Of a stretch of 64,000 nt of DNA, positions 26,687 to 37,216 are shown piece by piece. Made by a program: the position numbers and the translations under genes. The stretch spans positions 124,001-188,000 of the forward strand of contig NZ_ACLQ01000019.1 of assembly GCF_000174755.1 (NCBI RefSeq), read 5' to 3'. Within the stretch, counting starts at the first letter, position 1. Every line of letters begins with the position of its first letter. This stretch comes from Capnocytophaga gingivalis ATCC 33624 (GTDB taxonomy: Bacteria; Bacteroidota; Bacteroidia; Flavobacteriales; Flavobacteriaceae). Under the pieces are notes generated by a model. That model searched no databases and was not told the origin of the DNA. It saw only the letters and a list, made by a program, of their open reading frames with translations.

Positions 26687-29326
26687 ATGCCAAAGATGGA
26701 AATTACAACAAAATATTCTCCTGAAGATTTCGAAAATAAGTGGTATTCTTATTGGATGGAAAATGGTTTTTTCTCCTCAACCCCCGATGAGAGAACCCCT
26801 TACACCATAGTTATCCCTCCACCAAATGTAACGGGTGTCTTGCACATGGGGCACATGCTGAACAATACGATTCAGGATGTACTTATCCGCCGTGCACGCC
26901 TTATGGGACTGAATGCTTGTTGGGTACCTGGTACCGATCATGCTTCTATTGCTACCGAGGCTAAGGTAGTGGCCAAACTCAAAGAACAGGGTATCCAAAA
27001 AAGTGATCTCTCTCGTGAGGAATTTCTCAAACATGCTTGGGAATGGACTCATCAGTATGGAGGGGTTATCCTTGAACAATTAAAAAAATTAGGCTGCTCT
27101 TGCGACTGGAATCGCACCAAGTTCACCATGGATGATGAGCTATACCAATCTGTCATCAAGGTATTTGTCGATCTGTATAACAAAGGACTCATCTACCGTG
27201 GATATCGTATGGTCAATTGGGATCCTGAAGCTAAGACTACTCTTTCGGACGAAGAGGTTATCTACAAAGAACAGAATGGAAAGCTTTTCTACCTTATATA
27301 TAAAGTAGAGGATTCCGAGGAATATCTCACTGTAGCCACTACCCGCCCTGAAACGATTTTTGGAGATGTGGCTGTGTGTGTGAATCCTAATGACGAGCGC
27401 TACAAGCACCTACATGGGAAAAAAGTAATTGTCCCTGTAGTAGGGCGCGCTGTACCAATTATCCAAGATGAATATGTAGATATGGAATTCGGTACTGGAG
27501 CTCTCAAGATTACACCTGCACATGATATCAATGATTATGAGATAGGTATAAAATATCAGTTGCCTATTTTAGATACCTTTACCGATGATGGCAAACTCAA
27601 CGAACAGGGGATGCACTACCAGGGCAAAGACCGCTTTGAGGTTCGTAGAGAAATTGTCAAAGAATTGGAAGAGAAAAAGTTACTTGCCAAAACTCAGGAC
27701 TATACCAATAATATAGGTACTTCCGAACGTACAGGAGCTGTGGTCGAACAGCGCCCCTTAGACCAATGGTTCCTCAAGATGGAGGAATTGGTTAAGCCTG
27801 CACTGAAAGCCGTTTTGGAATCGGAAGAGATCAAACTCTACCCTAAGCGCTTTGACAATACCTACCGCCATTGGTTGGAGAATGTACGTGATTGGAATAT
27901 CTCTCGCCAACTCTGGTGGGGACAACAAATTCCTGCTTATTACTATGGAACTGGCAAGGAGGATTATGTAGTGGCCGAAACCAAGGAAAAAGCGCTTGCT
28001 TTAGCTAAGGAAAAAAACCATAACCCGAACCTCACTCTGGAGGATCTTCGCCAAGATGAGGATGCTCTTGATACTTGGTTTTCCTCTTGGCTATGGCCGA
28101 TGAGTGTTTTCAATGGGGTGCTAGATCCTGACAACAAGGAGTTTAAGTACTACTACCCTACTCAAGACTTGGTAACAGGTCCTGATATTCTCTTCTTCTG
28201 GGTAGCCAGAATGATTATCGCAGGATACGAATTTGCCGGTGAAAAACCTTTTACCAATGTCTACCTAACAGGATTAGTAAGGGATAAGCTCCGCCGCAAG
28301 ATGTCCAAGTCCTTGGGCAATTCGCCTGATGCACTAAAGCTTATCAAGGATTTCGGTGCCGATGGAGTACGTGTAGGGCTCTTGCTATCGTCCTCCGCTG
28401 GAAATGACTTACTTTTTGATGAAGCTCTTTGCCAACAAGGAAGTGCCTTTGCCAATAAGATATGGAATGCTTTCCGCCTGATCAAAGGATGGCAGGTGGC
28501 TGACATACCACAACCAGATTATGCCAAACAGTCTATTCTTTGGTTCAAAAACAAATTTCAAAAAATACTGAGCGAAACTGAGGATGATTTTAGCAAATAC
28601 CGTATCTCGGACGCACTAATGAAGATATACAAGCTTGTATGGGATGATTTTTGTTCTTGGCTTTTGGAAATGATCAAGCCTGCTTTTGGTAGCCCTATTG
28701 ATAAGGAAACATACCGTGAAGTAATTTCCTTATTCGAAGAGAACCTAAAACTCTTACACCCTTTCATGCCTTTTGTTACCGAAGAAATATGGCAACAAAT
28801 AGCACCAAGAAGCACTCAAGAAGCACTTATTGTAGCTTCTTATCCTAAAGAGGAGGCTTTTGATGAGTCCTTATTACATACTTTTGAGTTTGTTCAAGAG
28901 ATTATTTCTGGTATTCGTACCATAAGAAAGGAAAAAAACATCGCTTTCAAAGAAGAAATAAGTCTATCAGTTATTGACAATGAGCACTTAGGCAATCAGT
29001 GGGATAGTATCATACAGAAATTAGGAAATATCTCCTCTATTTCTTATACAGAAAAAACCATCGAAGGAGCTATCTCTTTCCGTGTGAAATCCAATGAGTA
29101 CTTTATCCCTATCTTGGACAAGATCGATGTAGCTCAAGAGATTGAAAAATTGGAAAAAGAGCTCTCCTATGCAGAAGGCTTCCTCAAGTCAGTACGTGCC
29201 AAACTCTCCAATGAGAAGTTTGTCAACTCCGCTCCTGCACAAGTGGTGGAGAACGAAAGAAAGAAAGAAGCAGATGCCTTGGCCAAGATAGAAACTATTC
29301 AAAAAAGTATCGAAAATTTAAGATAA
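26687..29326 (+). CDS. valS: Valyl-tRNA synthetase
   Basis: An 879-residue class I aminoacyl-tRNA synthetase charging tRNA-Val. HIGH motif: [18 protein letters not shown]. The editing (CP1) domain has [15 protein letters not shown] motif: [13 protein letters not shown]. An anticodon-binding domain follows (IWNAFRLIK to [11 protein letters not shown]) and a C-terminal coiled coil ([22 protein letters not shown]) ends it. Length is normal. It is transcribed alone from its own promoter. Confidence 0.97.
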   Translation: MPKMEITTKYSPEDFENKWYSYWMENGFFSSTPDERTPYTIVIPPPNVTGVLHMGHMLNNTIQDVLIRRARLMGLNACWVPGTDHASIATEAKVVAKLKEQGIQKSDLSREEFLKHAWEWTHQYGGVILEQLKKLGCSCDWNRTKFTMDDELYQSVIKVFVDLYNKGLIYRGYRMVNWDPEAKTTLSDEEVIYKEQNGKLFYLIYKVEDSEEYLTVATTRPETIFGDVAVCVNPNDERYKHLHGKKVIVPVVGRAVPIIQDEYVDMEFGTGALKITPAHDINDYEIGIKYQLPILDTFTDDGKLNEQGMHYQGKDRFEVRREIVKELEEKKLLAKTQDYTNNIGTSERTGAVVEQRPLDQWFLKMEELVKPALKAVLESEEIKLYPKRFDNTYRHWLENVRDWNISRQLWWGQQIPAYYYGTGKEDYVVAETKEKALALAKEKNHNPNLTLEDLRQDEDALDTWFSSWLWPMSVFNGVLDPDNKEFKYYYPTQDLVTGPDILFFWVARMIIAGYEFAGEKPFTNVYLTGLVRDKLRRKMSKSLGNSPDALKLIKDFGADGVRVGLLLSSSAGNDLLFDEALCQQGSAFANKIWNAFRLIKGWQVADIPQPDYAKQSILWFKNKFQKILSETEDDFSKYRISDALMKIYKLVWDDFCSWLLEMIKPAFGSPIDKETYREVISLFEENLKLLHPFMPFVTEEIWQQIAPRSTQEALIVASYPKEEAFDESLLHTFEFVQEIISGIRTIRKEKNIAFKEEISLSVIDNEHLGNQWDSIIQKLGNISSISYTEKTIEGAISFRVKSNEYFIPILDKIDVAQEIEKLEKELSYAEGFLKSVRAKLSNEKFVNSAPAQVVENERKKEADALAKIETIQKSIENLR

Positions 29327-29387
29327 AATATTCTTTGCAGATATTACTTTTTTAACAAATAAATATTTCTGTGCTATATTATAGCTA

Positions 29388-29419
29388 TTGTACAAAAAAT
29401 TAATGGCATTATTTTTGCC
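29388..29419 (+). promoter_or_regulatory. clpC promoter region: TTG-N19-TATTTTTG overlapping a sigma-54-like site
   Basis: TTG at 29388-29390 and TATTTTTG at 29410-29417 match the housekeeping consensus. The same bases include TGGCATTATTTTTGCC (29404-29419), which also fits the sigma-54 layout TGGCA-N6-TTGC with GG and GC twelve bases apart. Which is used cannot be told from sequence; a similar TGGCATT-G-TTTTTGA precedes htrA. Confidence 0.5.
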
Positions 29420-29473
29420 ATATGAAATAAAGTTTATAATTTAGCCATATAAAAAGAAAGGACAACCCAACTT

Positions 29474-32035
29474 ATGAATGATAACTTTTCACCAAGAGTA
29501 AAGAATGTAGTCAATAGCGGAAAGCTTGAAGCTATCCGCCTGAAACATAGTGCCGTAGGAACAGAACACTTACTATTGGGGCTCCTTAAAGAAACCGAAG
29601 GAAGTGCTTTTGACATACTCACAGCGCTACATGCTGACTTCTCTGTTTTGAAGAGAAAAACAGAATCTTTAGCCAATTCTGTCAATTCTTATTCGGATAC
29701 TGCTGCCACACAAATGGAAAAAAGTATCCCACTGACCCTACAAGCTGACAAAGCTATGAAAGCAACTGTATTAGAACAGAAAACTTTCAAAAATAGCCAG
29801 ATCAATACCGCTCATCTTCTTTTGTGTATCTTAAGGAATCAGAGCGATCCCACTACCAAATTGCTTAATTTGGAAAAGATTAATTATGAGAATGTAAGAC
29901 AGCAATTTGAGGTCATTAACAACGAAAAGAAACAGGACGAAAAGGCTTTTTCTGATTCTTATGCTTACGAAGATGACGAGGAGGATGCAAAACCTGACTT
30001 TTTGTCAGCCTCTAACTCTAAGAAAAATAATCCTAACCAAAAAACTAATACACCTGTTTTAGATAATTTTGGTAAAGACTTAACAGCCATGGCCATGCAA
30101 GGGAAACTAGACCCTGTAGTGGGACGCTTCAAGGAAATAGAGCGTGTCTCCCAGATTCTTAGCCGTAGAAAAAAGAATAACCCACTGCTCATAGGAGAAC
30201 CTGGAGTAGGTAAAAGTGCTGTAGCCGAAGGGCTTGCCCTGCGTATCATAGAGCGTAAGGTATCACGCGCCTTGTTCAACAAGCGAGTGGTTACCCTGGA
30301 CTTAGGCTCCTTAGTAGCTGGAACTAAGTACCGCGGGCAGTTTGAGGAACGTATGAAGGCTATCATGAACGAACTGGAACAGAATAAGGATGTTATCCTC
30401 TTCATAGATGAGATTCATACTTTAGTCGGTGCCGGAAGCGCTTCTGGTAGCTTGGATGCTTCTAACATGTTTAAGCCTGCCTTGGCACGTGGAGAAATCC
30501 AATGCATTGGCGCTACTACGATGAATGAGTATCGGGAATCTATCGAGAAGGATGGTGCCCTCGAGCGCCGCTTCCAAAAGGTGATTATTGAGCCTACTTC
30601 TTATGAAGAAACTATAGAAATCCTCAATAATGTAAAGGGAAAATACGAAGACCACCACCATGTAAAATATACTCCCGAGGCTATTGAGGCTTGTGTGAAG
30701 CTTACCTCCAGATATATTACAGACCGCTTCCTCCCAGACAAGGCGCTAGATGCTATGGATGAAGCTGGAGCACGTGTATACATCTCTCAGATAAAGGTCT
30801 CTAAAAAGGTGGAAGCCTTAGAGGAAGAAATCGCTAAGATACAACAGCTTAAGAATGAGGCTGTAAGTGGAGCTCGCTATGAGGAAGCCGCTCGTTATCG
30901 AGACAACGAACGTACCTTATACAAGCAGTTAGACCATGAAAAAGAACTTTGGGAAAAAGAGTCTCTTAAGAACCGTAGTGAAGTAGGTTTCGACGATATA
31001 GCACAGGTAGTCTCCATGATGAGTGGAGTGCCTATCACCCGTATGGAACAATCCGAGATGAAGAAACTTTCGTCCTTGGAACAGATCATTACAGAGAAGG
31101 TCATCGGACAAGAAGAGGCTATTTCCAAGATTGTAAAAGCTATCAAGCGTAACCGTACCGGACTTAAGGATCCTAACCGACCTATCGGTTCCTTTATCTT
31201 TATAGGACAAACAGGGGTCGGAAAAACACAATTGGCCAAAATCTTGGCTCGTGAATTATTTGATTCTGAGGAATCTCTTATCCGCTTGGATATGAGTGAA
31301 TATATGGAAAAATTCACAACCTCTCGTCTTATCGGAGCTCCTCCCGGATATGTGGGTCACGAGGAAGGAGGACAACTCACTGAGCGTGTACGCCGTAAGC
31401 CTTATTCTGTTATCCTCTTGGACGAAATCGAAAAGGCTCATCCTGATGTATTCAATATGCTCTTACAGGTATTGGACGATGGTTTCCTTACCGATAGCTT
31501 AGGCAGAAAAGTAGATTTTCGCAATACAATTATCATCATGACTTCCAATATCGGTGCCCGACAAGTGAAGGAATTCGGACAGGGAGTCGGCTTCTCCACT
31601 ATGGCTAAAACAGCCCAAGCGGAAGAGTACGAACGCTCTGTTGTAGAGGGGGCTCTTAAAAAGGTTTTTGCTCCTGAGTTCCTCAACCGTATTGACGATG
31701 TGGTGATGTTCAACGCTCTTGACAAGGATAATATCAAAGGTATTGTCCAGGTAGAACTCCAAAAACTATTGGATAGAATGAAAGGACTGGGATACTCACT
31801 ACGTATCACAGACAAGGCGAAGGACTTTATTGCTGAAAAAGGATATGACAAACAGTTTGGAGCTCGTCCTCTCAAGCGTACTATTCAACGCTTTATAGAG
31901 GATGAAATCGCGGAAAAGATTGTCTTAGGCGAAGTGAGAGAAGGAGACACTATCTCGGTAGACTATGCTGATAAGGATGAAAAACTCACCTTCCTTGTAA
32001 GCAAAATCAAAAATATCCCTATAGATGAAGAATAG
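29474..32035 (+). CDS. clpC: ClpC-type AAA+ unfoldase
   Basis: An 853-residue ATP-dependent unfoldase that feeds substrates to ClpP. It has two N-terminal Clp_N repeats (residues 1-150, [11 protein letters not shown] and [11 protein letters not shown]), an AAA+ module with Walker A GEPGVGKS (241-248), and a middle domain with a UVR-like motif ([13 protein letters not shown]). The second AAA+ module has GQTGVGKT (578-585) and Walker [15 protein letters not shown]. The middle domain is the short ClpC kind, not the long ClpB kind. ClpP is not in the window. A bidirectional terminator follows. Confidence 0.95.
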   Translation: MNDNFSPRVKNVVNSGKLEAIRLKHSAVGTEHLLLGLLKETEGSAFDILTALHADFSVLKRKTESLANSVNSYSDTAATQMEKSIPLTLQADKAMKATVLEQKTFKNSQINTAHLLLCILRNQSDPTTKLLNLEKINYENVRQQFEVINNEKKQDEKAFSDSYAYEDDEEDAKPDFLSASNSKKNNPNQKTNTPVLDNFGKDLTAMAMQGKLDPVVGRFKEIERVSQILSRRKKNNPLLIGEPGVGKSAVAEGLALRIIERKVSRALFNKRVVTLDLGSLVAGTKYRGQFEERMKAIMNELEQNKDVILFIDEIHTLVGAGSASGSLDASNMFKPALARGEIQCIGATTMNEYRESIEKDGALERRFQKVIIEPTSYEETIEILNNVKGKYEDHHHVKYTPEAIEACVKLTSRYITDRFLPDKALDAMDEAGARVYISQIKVSKKVEALEEEIAKIQQLKNEAVSGARYEEAARYRDNERTLYKQLDHEKELWEKESLKNRSEVGFDDIAQVVSMMSGVPITRMEQSEMKKLSSLEQIITEKVIGQEEAISKIVKAIKRNRTGLKDPNRPIGSFIFIGQTGVGKTQLAKILARELFDSEESLIRLDMSEYMEKFTTSRLIGAPPGYVGHEEGGQLTERVRRKPYSVILLDEIEKAHPDVFNMLLQVLDDGFLTDSLGRKVDFRNTIIIMTSNIGARQVKEFGQGVGFSTMAKTAQAEEYERSVVEGALKKVFAPEFLNRIDDVVMFNALDKDNIKGIVQVELQKLLDRMKGLGYSLRITDKAKDFIAEKGYDKQFGARPLKRTIQRFIEDEIAEKIVLGEVREGDTISVDYADKDEKLTFLVSKIKNIPIDEE

Positions 32036-32067
32036 GTTTTGAATGAAGAACTTTTTCTAAAGGAATA

Positions 32068-32104
32068 AAAGAGGCTACTTTCTTGATTTGAAAATAGCCT
32101 CTTT
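32068..32104. terminator. Bidirectional terminator between clpC and the helicase gene
   Basis: 10-bp stem AAAGAGGCTA / TAGCCTCTTT around a 17-base loop, flanked by A-rich and T-rich runs between convergent genes. Confidence 0.7.
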
Positions 32105-32107
32105 CTT

Positions 32108-34408
32108 TTATGCTTCTTTGATTTTATTCTGACGAAACCAATATGCTCTGAAGAGCTTTATCTCTCCAAAACTATACTCCTCCCCTACTCTTGCCCTGAG
32201 CTCATTGAGGGTTTCTTCCTCGGATATAGTGGGCAAGGTCTCCTGTAGGTGTTGCAATCTTTGGGAAGAAAGTACTTCCTCTATGGAAATAACGCCTTCT
32301 TCTACATACTTAGTCAGATGACCATAGATGGTGGATTCGGTAAGCTTTCGCTCTGCCACAATCTCCGCCACATTCTTTTTCTCTCTCCAAAGCTCTAAGG
32401 TACGGGCATAGGTAGATATCTTCTCTGCTTTTTCCTTTTTCCCCTTTTTCTCCTTCTTTCCTTCGGCAACAAGGGTAGGTTCTTCTGTTGAGAATTTTCC
32501 ATTAAGTGAATCCTCTCTCCACTTCTCCAAAGCACGTCCTATCAAGCGCTCTCTATAGTTCTTAGCTCTCTCGAATGCTCTCTTTTCCTCCTGTTCTGAA
32601 GAAGGAGTTATCATGGATTCTAAGATAATTTTTGTTTTAAGTAACTGAGTAATAGCGTCTATCTGTATATCTTCTAACTGGGTAAGCTCTTCGCTAAAGG
32701 CTTTCACTTGTTTTTTTCCATTTACTTGCAAGTGGGTATAGAAAGTCTCTATTGTCAATCGTTCCAGTTGTGGAAAGAAATAATCATAAGCCTTGTGAAA
32801 ACGCTCCAATAAGTAGTGTTTGTCATAGTTTGGTTGGGAGAGGATTCCCTTGAGCTGGTTGAGAAACTTTTCCGAATGTTGCACTATGGTATCATAAGTC
32901 TTAGCCTGCTCCTGAGCCCATTGGCGGAACTGACTCTTGAGACTTCGAGCATTCTCCACTTTATACGAATTGACATGTGCCCCCCATTGTACCGCTAAGT
33001 CCAACCAAGAGAAGGTCTTAAGTACTTCTTTCTCCAAAAAGGCTTTTCTTTCTAAGGAAAAAGTATCGGCTAAGGTATCTGGATCGGCTTTCTGCGAGGC
33101 ATAGTCTATCACATCGGTAGCGGTAAAGAATTCTTTGGCATTGAGGGAGGAGAGCAGGACAAGTCCATCAAGGCTTCTTAACCGTGAGAGAGCTACATAA
33201 GTCTGCCCTGAAGCAAAGGCATCGGCCAAATCAATCACGGCTTTATCGAAGGTAAGCCCTTGACTTTTATGCACTGTAATAGCCCATGCTAAGCGCAAAG
33301 GATACTGAGTAAAAGTCCCCAATACCTCTTGCTCTATCTCCTCGGAATTGGTCTTGCTCTTATACCGAACATGCTCCCACATATACTTCCCTACCTCAAT
33401 AATAGTATCTTCGCCCGAAAGTCTCACTCGTATTTCATCCTTGGAAAGGTATACCACTTCACCTATTTTTCCATTGTAGTAGCGCTTAGGAATCTCTAAA
33501 TCATTTTTGACAAACATCACTTGAGCACCTACCTTCAGGGATAGTTGGGTATCCAAGGGATAGAGATATTCAGGGAACTCATCCTTCACCTCCGCCTGAT
33601 AGGTATATACTGGCGCCTTAATAGCACTGAAAGCAGCTGCATTGAGCTGATCTGCCTTGTAGTTATGGGTAGTCAGGGTGATATAGCCATCATTATAAGA
33701 AGGCTTAAAAGTAGGTTGTATATACTGTTGCAGTGTTTGTATATCTTTCTGAGTAATTTCATTGGTTCTCAAGTGATTGAGTATCTGCACGAAGTCCTCA
33801 TCGGATTGTCGGTATACTTTTTCCAATTCTAAATACAAGGGAGGATTTTCCTCTATCACTTTAGCATGGAAAAAGGAGATTCCTTTGTAATAATGCTGCA
33901 AGATATCCCATTCGCTCTGTTTCACCACAGGGGGAAGCTGTAGCAAATCACCTATAAAAAGTACTTGTACCCCTCCAAAAGGAGCCGAAGAACCTCTTAT
34001 GGACTTTAGAACAGTATTGATCATATCCAAGGTATCAGCACGGAGCATACTCACTTCATCTATAATCAAGAGTTCTAATTTTTGGAGTACTCTTCTCTTA
34101 TAGGTATTCATCTTTTGCTGCTTCATAAGGGTCTTGGAGGTCACTATATTGAGGTTACCTGGCCAAGCAGCTTCTTCCTTATAAGTAGGGACAAAGGTAG
34201 CCAACGGCAACTGAAAAAGAGAGTGTAGGGTAACTCCTTTGGCATTGAGGGCTGCAATCCCTGTAGGGGCTGCTACCATTACATTTTTGTAAGTAGTTGC
34301 AATGATCTGATGCAATAGAGTTGTCTTCCCTGTACCTGCTTTTCCAGTTAGGAAAATAGAACGATGTGTTTGATTGACAAAATCTAATACATACTGTGCT
34401 ATATCCAT
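32108..34408 (-). CDS. PIF1-like DNA helicase with C-terminal helix-turn-helix
   Basis: A 766-residue superfamily 1B helicase. Walker A is TGKAGTGKTT (21-30), then VMVAAPTGIAALNAKGVTLHSLF, Walker B LLIIDEVSML, FIGDLLQLPPV, and motifs V/VI in AWAITVHKSQGLTFD and ALSRLRSL. The C-terminal 100 residues hold a lysine-rich linker and a helix-turn-helix of the RecQ-C-terminal kind (VAERKLTESTIYGHLTKYVEEG). Such proteins occur in Bacteroidetes chromosomes and probably act in replication or repair. A -7 box (TACCTTTG, 34431-34438) lies 23 bases upstream. Confidence 0.88.
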   Translation of the reverse strand: MDIAQYVLDFVNQTHRSIFLTGKAGTGKTTLLHQIIATTYKNVMVAAPTGIAALNAKGVTLHSLFQLPLATFVPTYKEEAAWPGNLNIVTSKTLMKQQKMNTYKRRVLQKLELLIIDEVSMLRADTLDMINTVLKSIRGSSAPFGGVQVLFIGDLLQLPPVVKQSEWDILQHYYKGISFFHAKVIEENPPLYLELEKVYRQSDEDFVQILNHLRTNEITQKDIQTLQQYIQPTFKPSYNDGYITLTTHNYKADQLNAAAFSAIKAPVYTYQAEVKDEFPEYLYPLDTQLSLKVGAQVMFVKNDLEIPKRYYNGKIGEVVYLSKDEIRVRLSGEDTIIEVGKYMWEHVRYKSKTNSEEIEQEVLGTFTQYPLRLAWAITVHKSQGLTFDKAVIDLADAFASGQTYVALSRLRSLDGLVLLSSLNAKEFFTATDVIDYASQKADPDTLADTFSLERKAFLEKEVLKTFSWLDLAVQWGAHVNSYKVENARSLKSQFRQWAQEQAKTYDTIVQHSEKFLNQLKGILSQPNYDKHYLLERFHKAYDYFFPQLERLTIETFYTHLQVNGKKQVKAFSEELTQLEDIQIDAITQLLKTKIILESMITPSSEQEEKRAFERAKNYRERLIGRALEKWREDSLNGKFSTEEPTLVAEGKKEKKGKKEKAEKISTYARTLELWREKKNVAEIVAERKLTESTIYGHLTKYVEEGVISIEEVLSSQRLQHLQETLPTISEEETLNELRARVGEEYSFGEIKLFRAYWFRQNKIKEA

Positions 34409-34430
34409 AATATTATATTTTTAGGCAGTA

Positions 34431-34438
34431 CAAAGGTA
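34431..34438 (-). promoter_or_regulatory. -7 promoter element TACCTTTG for the PIF1-like helicase
   Basis: Minus-strand TAnnTTTG box 23 bases before the start; no clear -33 box. Confidence 0.5.
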
Positions 34439-34548
34439 CAAAATTTAAGGAAAAGAGAAAAGAAAAAGTTTAGAATTAGGTAATAAATAAAGCCAGCAAG
34501 TACCCATAGCTGGGTGAGTGAGTATGATTATTCTTCACTTTTCGTTTT

Positions 34549-35313
34549 TCATTCTTCACTCAATTGTCTCAGTTGGTTATACAGAGTTTCTAAGGCGAAG
34601 ACTACCTCCTCTTCCAATACTACATCGGAAAGGAGTAGATTTTCTGTGGCTTGTAGGAAGGTGCGCTGGGTATGAGGTGCCGTAAGCCAAGTGGTTATCT
34701 GCTCATTGAGCTCTGGGCGCTTGTCCTTAAAATAGCTATGCTTGAACACTATTCCTATATGGTGTAAGCTATAGGTGAGAAGTTCTTGAAAGTCGTACAA
34801 TGCCTTTACCTTACCGGATTGCTGTAGCCAAGTCTCCAAAAGGGGAGCTATAGGTAAGCCACTCAAGCCAAAACAAACCAACCAATCCTCTGCTGTGCTA
34901 TATAGGTGGGGACACTCACCCTCAAGTACTTCTTCGAAAAAGGCTTTTGCAAAGCGCTCCATAAAAGCTATTTCTCCCTCTTTCCATATATGAGTGCGCT
35001 CAAAATGACAACGAGAGAGGGAAAAGCCCTCATCTATATAGAGTGTTTCCCCTACCGAAAGTAGCTCCAACATACGGGGCAGGAAATAACGAAGCTCTAC
35101 TATAGCCTTGTCTTCATTGTCAAACATGGCACTGATATAGGTTTCTATCAAATCCCTAGAAAGCTCTCGCAAATGCTTGGTTATCAATAGCTTTTGTTCC
35201 TTCTCAGTGATACAGTTGCCACAATCACAGACTGTAAGTGGAAGGCTAATGTTATAGGGGGCAAAAAGCCTATAAGCTTCTTCTATATAAGGGATAAGTT
35301 TGTTATTTTCCAT
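34549..35313 (-). CDS. Hypothetical protein
   Basis: A 254-residue soluble, acidic, mostly helical protein that I do not recognise. A CDCGNC cluster near residue 29 could bind metal or be a disulfide site. There is no signal peptide. It follows the 141-residue gene by seven bases, so the two are co-transcribed. Its last codons lie within the dispersed low-complexity sequence found also at 10033-10068, which suggests the 3' end was altered by that element. Confidence 0.7.
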   Translation of the reverse strand: MENNKLIPYIEEAYRLFAPYNISLPLTVCDCGNCITEKEQKLLITKHLRELSRDLIETYISAMFDNEDKAIVELRYFLPRMLELLSVGETLYIDEGFSLSRCHFERTHIWKEGEIAFMERFAKAFFEEVLEGECPHLYSTAEDWLVCFGLSGLPIAPLLETWLQQSGKVKALYDFQELLTYSLHHIGIVFKHSYFKDKRPELNEQITTWLTAPHTQRTFLQATENLLLSDVVLEEEVVFALETLYNQLRQLSEE

Positions 35314-35320
35314 ATGTTAC

Positions 35321-35746
35321 CTAACTTAAATAGTTTACCCACATAAAAGTACTTCCTCCTTTGCGGTCATAATGAACTCCTACCTTACCCCAATCGAAAA
35401 AGCGTTCTTCTCCTATATGGGTGGTGAGCCATTGTTTATAATATTTCTCTGTTTGTAGTTCATAAGCCTCGCTCCAATTCTCCCAAGTGGTTTGTCGCTC
35501 ATTCATAGAAAACTCTATAACGGATAGGCTTTCTCCTTTGAAACAAACCTCCACATAGAATAGTTTTCCTTCGAAGAGACATTTATCAAAATATATCCAA
35601 TAATACCCAGTTCCTACTTCCCATATTTTATGAGAGGGGAATTGCAAACGAAGGCTTGAGTAGGTGGTATCTTTTGTAATTACAACTCCTTTTATCAGTA
35701 AGAAATCACCATTTGTAGTATCTAAGAAAGTATGTGTTTGCTCCAT
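35321..35746 (-). CDS. Hypothetical protein
   Basis: A 141-residue aromatic-rich protein (YYWIYFDKCLF, WENWSEAYELQTEKYYKQW), no signal peptide, no family recognised. Compact alpha/beta composition and size are like those of immunity-type proteins, but there is no toxin gene nearby. It is the first gene of a two-gene unit with the following 254-residue gene. Confidence 0.65.
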   Translation of the reverse strand: MEQTHTFLDTTNGDFLLIKGVVITKDTTYSSLRLQFPSHKIWEVGTGYYWIYFDKCLFEGKLFYVEVCFKGESLSVIEFSMNERQTTWENWSEAYELQTEKYYKQWLTTHIGEERFFDWGKVGVHYDRKGGSTFMWVNYLS

Positions 35747-35855
35747 GATAGCTATTTTTTTACAGCGTACAAAGATACTTCTTTTTTAGATAGAAATACG
35801 GTTTCTTCTAAAAACTTTCGCTCCTTGTCGTTAATCATTAATCATTATTTTTTTG

Positions 35856-35863
35856 TATCTTTG
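35856..35863 (+). promoter_or_regulatory. -7 promoter element TATCTTTG for mtaB-recG
   Basis: TAnnTTTG followed by C, 22 bases before the mtaB start; it lies after a TTAATCATTAATCATT micro-repeat. No -33 TTG at normal spacing. Confidence 0.5.
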
Positions 35864-35885
35864 CCCCCAAATTTCTTTTACCCTT

Positions 35886-37202
35886 ATGAAAAAACGTGTT
35901 GCTTTTTATACCTTGGGATGCAAGCTGAATTTTGCTGAAACGGCTACCATTGCCCGCAGTTTTGAGAATGAAGGTTTTGACAAGGTGGATTTCGAGGAAC
36001 CTGCTGATATCTATGTCATTAACACTTGTTCCGTAACGGAAAATGCAGACAAGCAGTTCAGGCAGATTGTTCGCAAAGCGCTTAAGCACAACGAAAATGC
36101 TTTTATAGCCGCAGTAGGCTGCTATGCCCAGCTCAAGCCTGAAGACCTCATCGCTGTCGATGGGGTGGACTTGGTATTGGGTGCCAAGGAAAAATTCAAC
36201 ATCACTCAGTATATTGACGACCTGACCAAGCTCAACAAGGGGCAGATTCATTCCTGTGATATCAATGAGGCTGATTTCTATGTAGGAAGCTATTCTATAG
36301 GCGACCGTACTCGCGCTTTCCTCAAGATTCAGGACGGTTGTGATTACAAATGTACTTACTGTACTATCCCTATGGCTCGTGGTATCTCTCGCAGTGATAC
36401 CATTGAGAATATCTTGCAAAATGCCAAAAAGATATCCGAGAATAACATCAAAGAAATCGTTCTTACTGGAGTCAATATAGGAGACTATGGCAAAGGAGAA
36501 TTTGGCAACAAAAAGCACGAACACACTTTCTTGGAGCTGATCCAAGCCTTGGACACGGTTGAGGGAATTGAGCGCTTGCGTATCTCTTCTATTGAGCCTA
36601 ACTTACTCAAGGATGAGACCATTGCTTTTGTAGCCCAGAGCCGCAGCTTTGTTCCACATTTTCACATTCCACTACAGAGTGGAAGCAATGATATCCTCAA
36701 GAAGATGAAGCGCCGCTATCTCCGCGAGCTCTATGAGGATCGTGTAGCTAAAATCCGTGAACTCATGCCGGATGCTTGTATCGGGGTCGATGTGATTGTG
36801 GGCTTCCCTGGCGAGACGGACGAACATTTCTTGGAGACTTACCATTTCCTAAACCAGCTGGATATCTCTTACTTACATGTATTCACCTATTCCGAACGTG
36901 CCAATACCGAGGCGGTGGAAATGGAGGGAGTAGTCCCCAGTGAGGTACGTGCCAAGCGAAGCCGTATGCTCCGTGGCCTCTCTGCTAAGAAGCGTCATCA
37001 CTTCTACGAACAGCAGCTCGGATCTACCCATCAAGTGATCTTCGAGAGTGATAATAAGGACGGATTCATGCATGGATTCACCGAGAATTATGTAAAGGTA
37101 AAAACTCCTTTCGCTCCTGAACTGGTCAATACCTTACAGAAAGTGGTACTCAAGAAGATCGATCCTGATGGTATTGTTACGATAGACCTTGTCAATGATT
37201 AA
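35886..37202 (+). CDS. mtaB: tRNA t6A37 methylthiotransferase
   Basis: A 438-residue radical-SAM enzyme converting t6A37 to ms2t6A37 in ANN-decoding tRNAs. The N-terminal MTTase domain has Cys12 (LGCKLN), Cys48 (NTCSVT) and Cys79 (VGCYAQ) for one 4Fe-4S cluster. The radical-SAM triad is Cys152/156/159 in DGCDYKCTYC. A C-terminal TRAM domain follows. LGCKLN rather than the MiaB form, and the length, favour MtaB. The ATG at 35886 is used since upstream codons overlap the promoter. recG starts 14 bases later. Confidence 0.92.
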   Translation: MKKRVAFYTLGCKLNFAETATIARSFENEGFDKVDFEEPADIYVINTCSVTENADKQFRQIVRKALKHNENAFIAAVGCYAQLKPEDLIAVDGVDLVLGAKEKFNITQYIDDLTKLNKGQIHSCDINEADFYVGSYSIGDRTRAFLKIQDGCDYKCTYCTIPMARGISRSDTIENILQNAKKISENNIKEIVLTGVNIGDYGKGEFGNKKHEHTFLELIQALDTVEGIERLRISSIEPNLLKDETIAFVAQSRSFVPHFHIPLQSGSNDILKKMKRRYLRELYEDRVAKIRELMPDACIGVDVIVGFPGETDEHFLETYHFLNQLDISYLHVFTYSERANTEAVEMEGVVPSEVRAKRSRMLRGLSAKKRHHFYEQQLGSTHQVIFESDNKDGFMHGFTENYVKVKTPFAPELVNTLQKVVLKKIDPDGIVTIDLVND

Positions 37203-37216
37203 AACCTTTTATTCGT

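Noticed and set aside
34490-34516. Possible hairpin ACCCA-N4-TGGGT after the 254-residue gene
   Set aside because: The stem is five base pairs and has no proper T tract on the relevant strand.
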